From the NCBI RefSeq assembly GCF_002161065.1, contig NZ_NFLV01000002.1:62001-126000 (forward strand): a stretch of DNA of 64,000 nucleotides, written 5' to 3'. A program made the position numbers and the translations under genes. Source of the stretch: Eubacterium sp. An11 (GTDB lineage Bacteria > Bacillota > Clostridia > Lachnospirales > Lachnospiraceae). Of the stretch, positions 8,149 to 13,904 are shown one piece after another; position 1 is the stretch's first letter; each line of letters starts with the position of its first letter. The notes under the pieces are model-generated. The model ran no database searches, had not been told where the DNA came from, and was given only the letters and a program-made list of their open reading frames with translations.

Positions 8149-8488
8149 TATGAACTGGTCCGATGCAATCACCCTGGGATCTACTTACGGCATTGAAATG
8201 AAATATCGATATAACAAATATTTCGTAGAAATACAATATGGTGGGACATTACCATCAGGCGTTGGATTCGGTGCAGGTACAAATGGCTATGAATTTCCAT
8301 CTATGCCGGAAGAATTCCTTCCAGGTTCAAATATTCGACAACCGATTTTTTGCCCTGGAAATGGAAATAAATTGTGTATACGTATATATCCGTGGGCCAC
8401 AGATAAATGGTCAATCGCACCCGGAAGTGTGGGGATTACATCTGTGCAAGAATATATCGCAGGAACGTTCGTATACGCTAGAAGATAA
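8138..8488 (+). CDS. Silent fibre-tip cassette 4
   Basis: This 116-codon open frame begins at the shared TTA AAT GGG of site 1 and ends with TAA. It encodes LNGNMNWSDAITLGSTYG and then an aromatic, Gly-rich beta region (KYFVEIQYGG; PSGVGFGAGTNGYEF; CIRIYPWATDKWS). It has no ribosome site or credible start of its own, and an in-frame TGA lies just upstream. It should be expressed only after inversion joins it to the N-terminus at 10751-10629. It is unrelated in sequence to cassettes 1 and 3, so switching would change receptor binding. Confidence 0.75.
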   Translation, partial: LNGNMNWSDAITLGSTYGIEMKYRYNKYFVEIQYGGTLPSGVGFGAGTNGYEFPSMPEEFLPGSNIRQPIFCPGNGNKLCIRIYPWATDKWSIAPGSVGITSVQEYIAGTFVYARR

Positions 8489-8491
8489 ACA

Positions 8492-8851
8492 CTAAAACCA
8501 CTCTATAGGCGTAACACACGCCTGAACTATAGAGACAGAAGATAACCCGTCAAAATTGTGATAAAAGTCTATCTTTATAGTCGTACGATCTGATAAATCT
8601 GCAACGTAAAAATCAGATATAGCATTATCTTGATTAGACATATGCTCTTTTAAGTTATATTTTTTAGCAGTAGGCGCTTGGATTCGTGTTCCAAAAATAG
8701 GTGCGCCTGAAGATGCAACCGCATTAATTGATAAACTCCATTCAATTTTGTAACTGCCGGGATCTAAATCAAATGACAGTACTGTTGTCCACTGGTTCTT
8801 TGTTACGGCTACACCACTACGTCCCCTGACTTTACTTATCTTCCCATTTAA
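8492..8851 (-). CDS. Silent fibre-tip cassette 3
   Basis: This 119-codon open frame lacks a useful start codon and is easily missed. It begins at the TTA AAT GGG of site 2 on the minus strand. It is homologous to the expressed cassette 1: WTTVLSFDLDPGSYKIEW against WTNIMNFQLEAGQYLVMW, then FGTRIQ against WGTRIR, MSNQDNAIS against ISNQESSIS, and KIDFYHN against YIDFYHN. An in-frame TGA precedes it. Cassettes 3 and 1 are therefore alternative alleles of one tip fold. Its stop lies three bases from that of cassette 4, tail to tail. Confidence 0.75.
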   Translation of the reverse strand, partial: LNGKISKVRGRSGVAVTKNQWTTVLSFDLDPGSYKIEWSLSINAVASSGAPIFGTRIQAPTAKKYNLKEHMSNQDNAISDFYVADLSDRTTIKIDFYHNFDGLSSVSIVQACVTPIEWF

Positions 8852-8867
8852 TCAAGAGCTGAACCTT
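8841..8867 (-). repeat. Recombination site 2
   Basis: Inverted copy of site 1 (26 of 27 bases), heading cassette 3. Inversion between sites 1 and 2 would swap cassettes 3 and 4 in place. Confidence 0.85.
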
Positions 8868-8900
8868 ATTTATAGTTACAAAATTATGACATGCAAATAA

Positions 8901-8925
8901 AACCTCCGTTTTCGCAGGTTTGAAT
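8901..8925 (-). terminator. Terminator after shufflon recombinase
   Basis: On the minus strand AACCTGCG and CGGAGGTT pair around AAAA and are followed by TTATTT. It lies about 25 bases past the recombinase stop and should end that transcript before cassette 3. Confidence 0.6.
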
Positions 8926-8949
8926 GAACTTGTAATAATTACTTACATG

Positions 8950-9942
8950 TTATGCGATATATTTCTTATGTGACATCTTTACACTGGTTTTTGTCACCGT
9001 ACAATAAATCAGTGTTGTATCGGCCTTCTCATGCCCCAGCATCTGCTGTACTTCCTGCAATGGCATACCCCGATTCAGGGCATCCGTAGCCAATGTCCTC
9101 CGGAACCGGTGCGGGTGCGTCTTTTCTACCTCCGCCCGGCAGCCCAGATTATGTAGCACTGACCAGATTCCCTTCTCTGATAACCTCCGGTGTGGTTTCT
9201 TCGTCCAGACAAATAATGCCGGATTGTTGTCCATCCGGGAATCCAGATACTTCTTTAGATGAATACACGCCTTTGGATTGATAAACACCTCTCTTTCTTT
9301 TGCTCCCTTGCCATATACGATACACTCTCCTTCAGTAAAATTAATCTGGTCTCGATTTAACTGCACCGCTTCACTGACACGGACACCCGTAGAATACAAA
9401 AATTCCATGATGGCCAAATCCCTTTCCCGTTGACACTCCATTCGCAGGTGCTCCATGTCCTCTGCTGTAAACGGCTGCTTTATCACCTTCGGCGCTTTAA
9501 TCGGTGGAATGCGACGCATCGGATTCTTTGCAATCAGCCCCTCCTCGTGCAGCCAGGCGAAAAAACTGGATAAAGTAGCGCGCATATTATTTAGCGTTGT
9601 GTTCCCCACTTTCCGGCGCTCTTTATACGTTGCCAGATAACACCTGATATCATTGGTGTCTGTTTCCAGCAATGGCCGCCGAAGATTCAGGATAAATTTC
9701 TGCAAATTAAAACGGTATAGCTCGATTGTCCTGTCAGAACATCCGGCCAGATGCTTCACAACCAAAAACCGCTTTGCGTACTCCTCCGCGCTGCCATCAT
9801 ATACCGTGACTTCGGTGGATTGTCGCTCTACCGAATATTCATCCAGTACAACGGACATCACCCACTGCAGTATTGTCACCTGATCAGGATCGAGATGTTC
9901 ATGCATCTTTTCCAGAACCGCTGCTATCAACTTTTCCTTCAT
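8950..9942 (-). CDS. Tyrosine recombinase, probable shufflon invertase
   Basis: This is a 330-residue XerC/D-type recombinase. A SAM-like core-binding domain (about 50-140) is followed by the catalytic domain (about 160-325). Its signature residues are Arg in STGVRVSEAV, Lys in GKGAKERE, H-x-x-R in HPHRFRRTLATD, His in MLGHEKADTT, and nucleophile Tyr in LIYC. The usual RHT is RRT here. It is distinct from the integrase at 45381-46535. It sits between two pairs of convergent fibre cassettes with matching inverted sites, so DNA inversion is its likely job. The ATG at 9942 has AGGAGGTC upstream. The gene itself would flip in some configurations. Confidence 0.88.
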   Translation of the reverse strand: MKEKLIAAVLEKMHEHLDPDQVTILQWVMSVVLDEYSVERQSTEVTVYDGSAEEYAKRFLVVKHLAGCSDRTIELYRFNLQKFILNLRRPLLETDTNDIRCYLATYKERRKVGNTTLNNMRATLSSFFAWLHEEGLIAKNPMRRIPPIKAPKVIKQPFTAEDMEHLRMECQRERDLAIMEFLYSTGVRVSEAVQLNRDQINFTEGECIVYGKGAKEREVFINPKACIHLKKYLDSRMDNNPALFVWTKKPHRRLSEKGIWSVLHNLGCRAEVEKTHPHRFRRTLATDALNRGMPLQEVQQMLGHEKADTTLIYCTVTKTSVKMSHKKYIA

Positions 9943-9987
9943 AAATAAAGACCTCCTTATTTTTTCTTATATTATAAGGAAGTCTCT

Positions 9988-10022
9988 CTTCCCATTTACC
10001 AATTAATTGATTAAATGGGAAG
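9988..10022 (+). repeat. Recombination site 3 with symmetric arms
   Basis: CTTCCCATTTA and TAAATGGGAAG form perfect 11-bp inverted arms around a 13-base centre. Only this site has both arms; the other three keep just the right arm (GATTAAATGGGAA). It heads cassette 2 and also has TGA before TTA AAT GGG. Confidence 0.75.
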
Positions 10023-10247
10023 TTTGTGTATGAATCAAAAGTAATTGATGCAGAAAATGATAGTTGGTACTATTTTGCCCCTCCTGGATCGAGTTATGAA
10101 TTAATATCCGCAATGAACGGAAATTGGGACGCAAAGGGTGTGCGCGTAACAGGCGTGGCAAAACAGCCAAAAACAAATGTAGGTATCGTATTCTTCGAAA
10201 CTCCTGTTACTGGAAAAATGCGAATTAATTTATTATGGATAAAATAG
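10011..10247 (+). CDS. Silent fibre-tip cassette 2
   Basis: This 78-codon open frame begins at the shared TTA AAT GGG of site 3 and encodes LNGKFVYESKVIDAENDSWY, then a short beta-rich tip (VRVTGVAKQPKTNVGIVFFE; MRINLLWIK). Its stop lies three bases from that of the expressed cassette 1, so the two converge. It has no ribosome site, and an in-frame TGA lies directly upstream. Inversion between sites 3 and 4 would make a 119-residue fibre protein. It shares no clear similarity with cassettes 1, 3 or 4. Confidence 0.75.
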   Translation, partial: LNGKFVYESKVIDAENDSWYYFAPPGSSYELISAMNGNWDAKGVRVTGVAKQPKTNVGIVFFETPVTGKMRINLLWIK

Positions 10248-10250
10248 TCG

Positions 10251-10751
10251 CTATTGATTATCCAGTGTACTATCTACTATTATAGGAAATACAAATGCTT
10301 GTTTTAAATTGACAAACGGGTATTGATTTTGAATATTATGGTAAAAATCAATATATATGGTCGTTTTTTGCGAAAAAGAAACCCACGTAAAGCATGAAAT
10401 CGAACTCTCCTGGTTGGAAATGTGATTTTGTAATTCCTGCTGCTGTTCAGAACCCCATCGGATTCTGGTACCCCAAATAGAGCCGGAAGACTGCACGGAG
10501 CCTATCTTGCATTTCCACATGACCAAATACTGACCAGCCTCTAACTGGAAATTCATGATATTAGTCCACTTTAGTGGATCAATATTACTACCTACCCATG
10601 CACCAAACTTCATCATCTTCCCATTTAATCCAGCAATGGCTCCCTTGATTGTCCCATCACCAATACCGGAAATGTCTGCATATCCAATCACCCCCATAAA
10701 TTTCTGCCATACTGCTGCAATCGCCTGTTTTAATGTTAATGCTGTCGCCAT
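10251..10751 (-). CDS. Phase-variable tail fibre protein (expressed form)
   Basis: This 166-residue protein joins a constant N-terminus (1-41, MATALTLKQAIAAVWQKFMG to AIAG) to cassette 1 (42-166). The join is at TTA AAT GGG in site 4. The constant part should anchor in the baseplate; the variable part is beta-rich with SGSIWGTRIR and IYIDFYHN. Its ATG overlaps the stop of the small gene before it (TAATG), which suggests coupled translation from the tail operon. The N-terminus resembles that of the protein at 11413-11799 (MAFMGSAALGALWELFKERI). Confidence 0.8.
   Translation of the reverse strand: MATALTLKQAIAAVWQKFMGVIGYADISGIGDGTIKGAIAGLNGKMMKFGAWVGSNIDPLKWTNIMNFQLEAGQYLVMWKCKIGSVQSSGSIWGTRIRWGSEQQQELQNHISNQESSISCFTWVSFSQKTTIYIDFYHNIQNQYPFVNLKQAFVFPIIVDSTLDNQ
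10617..10630 (-). repeat. Recombination site 4 (expression site)
   Basis: On the minus strand this reads GATTAAATGGGAAG inside the fibre gene. Here GGA replaces the TGA found before the core in the silent copies, so the frame runs through. Crossover must fall within TTAAATGGGAA to give a functional join. Confidence 0.8.
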
Positions 10752-10939
10752 TATACATCGCCCTCCGTTCCTATTGATGTTACCACTTCTGCCTGCTCTG
10801 TCGTCACACAGACCTCGTCGATATCGTCTTGCGTGATTGCTATCTTGGTATTTAAATCTGCCGTAGTTGCCCTCGCCACAGCATCCTTAAACAAATACAG
10901 CGTATCCCGTATCTGCATCCCCTTGATTGTCACATCCAT
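10751..10939 (-). CDS. Small baseplate-region protein with ICVT-type tail
   Basis: This is a 62-residue protein from the ATG at 10939, which follows GGGAGGTGCATAAG. The N-terminal part (MDVTIKGMQIRDTLYLFKDAV) is followed by the tail ITQDDIDEVCVTTEQ. That tail is shared with the small protein before the endolysin (5071-5265). It overlaps the start of the fibre gene by one base. Its function is unknown; the position suggests a baseplate or fibre-assembly factor. Confidence 0.7.
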   Translation of the reverse strand: MDVTIKGMQIRDTLYLFKDAVARATTADLNTKIAITQDDIDEVCVTTEQAEVVTSIGTEGDV

Positions 10940-10940
10940 C

Positions 10941-11429
10941 TTATGCACCTCCCGTTATGATCAGGTTCTCATCGCTGACCGACAATGTCACATTTCCCAT
11001 GTCAATCACAATGATTTCGTCTCCTGCTTCATTCTCTGCTGGCTGCCGGCACATCTGCTTTTGCAGCACCGGCAGGCTGACCCATTGCGTGTTGAATACA
11101 TTACTATCCCCGTTGATCAGGGAAACAGAAAACCAGGTATCTCCATGGTATTTACATGGATCTGCGTCAATCTGCCAGGCAAATGTGATCGTGCCATCCA
11201 GGGCCGCAGCTCCGGCGATTGCATAGCTGCCCTCACTTTTGCGCATCCGTCCCCGTTCGATGTTTTTGTAGTTGATGACGATATCATAATCAGACAAATC
11301 GATGTCCCCGTATGTGGATGGCATAGTAAATTCCAAAACCCTGACATTTTTATCGCCGGCCACACCAAGAAATGTGATATCTTCCGGTATGGCAATCGTC
11401 CGGAGGTCATTGTCAATCTGTAAGCTCAT
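10941..11429 (-). CDS. BppU-like baseplate upper protein
   Basis: This is a 162-residue protein. Residues 1-110 match the pattern of the BppU N-terminal (DUF2479-like) domain: DLRTIAIPEDITFLGVAGDK, FTMPSTYGDIDLSDYDIVIN, and WQIDADPCKYHGDTWFSVSL. These proteins link the distal tail to receptor-binding proteins in lactococcal siphophages. The C-terminal part (about 125-162) is acidic and beta-rich. It overlaps the gene before it by 17 bases and is followed directly by the small protein and the variable fibre, as expected for a baseplate linker. Confidence 0.75.
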   Translation of the reverse strand: MSLQIDNDLRTIAIPEDITFLGVAGDKNVRVLEFTMPSTYGDIDLSDYDIVINYKNIERGRMRKSEGSYAIAGAAALDGTITFAWQIDADPCKYHGDTWFSVSLINGDSNVFNTQWVSLPVLQKQMCRQPAENEAGDEIIVIDMGNVTLSVSDENLIITGGA

Positions 11430-11799
11430 TATCCTTCACCCCTTTCGCGTATGCTGCGTCTGGTACATCATTATCTGTAAAATAAAAAAATGCCAGTCTC
11501 CTCTCCTCGCTATCCGCAGAATTTATACTGACTATACCGCCTGTATCGATGGAAAAATCCTCTCCGGTTATTGCATATTCCGCCGTAGGGCGGAAACCCG
11601 AAGGGATTGTTGCCGTATCCGTTGTATTATCCGGCGGGATCGTCACGATACCAAAACACGCCTGCGCTGCTCTTGCAACCGTCACGGTCAATGTATTTTC
11701 TGCTTGTGCGTCCGCTGTCACTGTAATCTCATATCCTGATATTCTTTCTTTGAACAGCTCCCACAAGGCGCCAAGTGCCGCGCTACCCATAAATGCCAT
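11413..11799 (-). CDS. Baseplate or tail accessory protein
   Basis: This is a 128-residue protein from the ATG at 11799 behind GGGAGGCGGAAAA. The N-terminal 20 residues (MAFMGSAALGALWELFKERI) form a hydrophobic amphipathic helix like that of the variable fibre. The rest is beta-rich (YEITVTADAQAENTLTVTVA; AEYAITGEDFSIDTGGIVSI). It sits between Tal and the BppU-like gene, so it is likely part of the distal tail. No named family was recognised. Confidence 0.6.
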   Translation of the reverse strand: MAFMGSAALGALWELFKERISGYEITVTADAQAENTLTVTVARAAQACFGIVTIPPDNTTDTATIPSGFRPTAEYAITGEDFSIDTGGIVSINSADSEERRLAFFYFTDNDVPDAAYAKGVKDNELTD

Positions 11800-11814
11800 T
11801 TTTCCGCCTCCCAA

Positions 11815-13065
11815 CTACGTGCATATTTCCCTGACCTGGTCTGCAGTCATTTCCGTCATCTGCGCCGATGTTATACTGCTAATCATTTGTACGACGCTGT
11901 CCCGGACCGACTGCGCGATGCCGCCGGACTGGATCAGGTACTCTCCCAGCGTGACTGTAACCGTCTTGTCTGCCTCTGACGTCTCCAGCTTTAATACCCG
12001 GGAGGTCAAAAACAATTGCCCTTCCTCATCAATGACCGTCACCGTATCACCCAGGGAAACCTTTTTCTGCAGGTTCGTGATACTGCACTCGTAATTTACT
12101 GCGATATCACAGATAGATTTCAGATATTTTAGTGATTCATTAAACAGCGTAGCCTGGTCAACCGTATCGACATTATAGGGCTTCGTGATGTGACGCTTCT
12201 GGCCGTCTACCATCCGCCCCCACTTCTCCAGGGCGTTTCGGGACTGGATACAGTAACCGGTATCCGGTGTCCCGTTCCCGTCCCGGTCATCAAATGTCTG
12301 GGCCGCCACAACGAAGTCCCCGTCATCATAACTGTATCCGGCCAGTGTGATCGGGTTCCCGCCGGCATCATCGGCGCCATAGGCATAAATGGACGTGGCC
12401 AGGTTCTCGATGGTCTTGGTCACCGTGATACTATCGATATCAGTACCAAGACGCAGTGTCACGCCGCTGTCCGTGCCCCGCTTTGTGTATATGTCAATAT
12501 ATTTGTGTTCCACGGTGTGGCCGTCCGCACTCAGTGTTATCCGGTAATCAGTTTCACACTCAAACAGCTCCGCAATCTCTTTGATACGCTCAGAGCGGGT
12601 CTGCTCCGAAAAGCTGCAGGCCATTGTCGTTGTGGATTCAGCTAACTGATTGATGCCGATGACAAAGCCAGTATCCACGATGGTATTTTGCACCGCTTCT
12701 GTTACCGTCCATATCGGCGTATCATTTGGAGAGGAAAGCGCCACTTCGTCCAGCAGCTCCATCCCTACATCTTCCCCGTAGATCCGGATAATCCCGGCGT
12801 CCGTATCTTTCTCAGATTCAATGATCTGGTACAACTCATTAATATCGTCGCTGTTCTGGCGCAGGATATAATTCCCTGGCGTTGTCAGGTTATCGCATTT
12901 TACCGGCGTATCCCCGTAGGGAATCTCGCATTCAAACGACACCGCCTGCGTCTCTATGTCTTCGGTCTTTTTATCATTTTTCACCTCATAGCCTTTTGGC
13001 AAATCCGTGGACGCTTTCCCGATAATGGTCAGGTTTTTATCTGCAAAATATAAGATCATAACCAC
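11815..13065 (-). CDS. Tail-associated (Tal/tail-spike) structural protein
   Basis: This is a 416-residue protein with the pattern of the Prophage_tail (gp58-like, phage T4 gp27-like) hub family. It has an N-terminal domain (about 1-100; LPKGYEVKNDKKTEDIETQAVSF), EDVGMELLDE, AVQNTIVDTGF, and RIKEIAELFECETDY, then SITVTKTIENLATSIYAYGA. The C-terminal end includes a hub fold (KKVSLGDTVTVIDEEGQLFLTSRV). It forms the tail tip below Dit. It lacks a long lysozyme or endopeptidase extension, so wall digestion would rely on other proteins. It overlaps the Dit gene by 10 bases. Confidence 0.85.
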   Translation of the reverse strand: MVMILYFADKNLTIIGKASTDLPKGYEVKNDKKTEDIETQAVSFECEIPYGDTPVKCDNLTTPGNYILRQNSDDINELYQIIESEKDTDAGIIRIYGEDVGMELLDEVALSSPNDTPIWTVTEAVQNTIVDTGFVIGINQLAESTTTMACSFSEQTRSERIKEIAELFECETDYRITLSADGHTVEHKYIDIYTKRGTDSGVTLRLGTDIDSITVTKTIENLATSIYAYGADDAGGNPITLAGYSYDDGDFVVAAQTFDDRDGNGTPDTGYCIQSRNALEKWGRMVDGQKRHITKPYNVDTVDQATLFNESLKYLKSICDIAVNYECSITNLQKKVSLGDTVTVIDEEGQLFLTSRVLKLETSEADKTVTVTLGEYLIQSGGIAQSVRDSVVQMISSITSAQMTEMTADQVREICT

Positions 13066-13889
13066 ACCTCCCGCACGGCAAGTGTGATATCCGGGCGTTG
13101 CGCCCAGGAAGAAGACAAGGCACCGATGAGATTCTCTCCCGGTGCCAATAAAAAGGATTCCCAGGCATTACCCACAGCGCCTAGGTCATCCCGTATCACA
13201 CCGTTGACGGTGATAGTTGCGCTGGCGCAATCCGCCACCACCACGTCGCCGGCGGCGAAGGTGTTACTGATCATCTGGCTTTCATCCGGATTTCCAATCT
13301 GAATAATTGTAGACGCATCCCCCAGGAACGCGCCCACATACCCGGTATTACCCTTGATGTCCCAGCGGATCCGCGGATAACACGGCTGTGTTCCCTCGTA
13401 TTCGACGCGGCTCAGAGTCCGCAGGGAATACAAGGTTTCTTCCACGGAATATTTGAACGGGTCCAGACAGGTGAATTCCAACTCTGCTGTGATGTTATTT
13501 CTGCCAGGCTCAATGTCCCCCATGCTGGACAGGGTTCCCATGAAATACTTATCCGGTTCGTCCGCAAACACCATCCGTCCTTCCTGAACGTTTAAAATCC
13601 GGGCCATCTTGTTAAATGCCTGCCGGAAGTCTTCCGGTGTCCGGGACAGTAGCTGATATCCGACTGTTATCGGTCGGGTAGGGAAGCGCCGGCGTTTTAA
13701 TGACGCTCCCGCCCTGGCGCCGGTATCGTAAGTATCCAGCTCTGGAGCCAGGGATTCCCGGCCGCTCACATAAAGCGTCCGGTACCCCTCTATCTCATTT
13801 TCCAGGAAGACGCCATTGAAATTCATCGCCTCCGCAGGGAGGGCGGTATCCAACGGACATCCATTGGTATCTACAAACGAATATATCAT
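13056..13889 (-). CDS. Distal tail protein (Dit)
   Basis: This is a 277-residue protein of the Sipho_tail family. It contains the N-terminal belt domain (RRFPTRPITVGYQLLSRTPE; FRQAFNKMARILNVQEGRMV) and a galectin-like C-terminal part (about 160-277; TQPCYPRIRWDIKGNTGYVG). Dit forms the hub between the tail tube and Tal. It lies directly after the tape measure gene, the standard siphophage order. Confidence 0.88.
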   Translation of the reverse strand: MIYSFVDTNGCPLDTALPAEAMNFNGVFLENEIEGYRTLYVSGRESLAPELDTYDTGARAGASLKRRRFPTRPITVGYQLLSRTPEDFRQAFNKMARILNVQEGRMVFADEPDKYFMGTLSSMGDIEPGRNNITAELEFTCLDPFKYSVEETLYSLRTLSRVEYEGTQPCYPRIRWDIKGNTGYVGAFLGDASTIIQIGNPDESQMISNTFAAGDVVVADCASATITVNGVIRDDLGAVGNAWESFLLAPGENLIGALSSSWAQRPDITLAVREVWL

Positions 13890-13904
13890 TGTCTTCTCCC
13901 TCCT

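Larger units (their letters stand above)
8122..10630. other. Shufflon: invertible tail-fibre tip locus
   Basis: Four copies of a site holding GATTAAATGGGAA sit at 8122-8148 (+), 8841-8867 (-), about 10009-10022 (+) and 10617-10630 (-). Each copy begins a different C-terminal coding cassette in the same frame (TTA AAT GGG). Cassettes 4 and 3 converge, as do cassettes 2 and 1, and a tyrosine recombinase gene lies between the pairs. Only cassette 1 is joined to the promoter-proximal 41-residue N-terminus. Inversion between opposite-facing sites would bring any cassette into the expressed position. This matches the logic of the R64 Rci shufflon but lies within a phage tail module. Confidence 0.9.

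Noticed and set aside
8950-9942. Second integrase from a nested mobile element
   Set aside because: No direct-repeat ends or other cargo surround it; the flanking inverted sites are fused in frame to fibre cassettes, which points to an invertase.
8122-10630. Diversity-generating retroelement for the variable tail tip
   Set aside because: No reverse transcriptase and no adenine-biased template/variable repeat pair; a tyrosine recombinase and inverted sites explain the locus.
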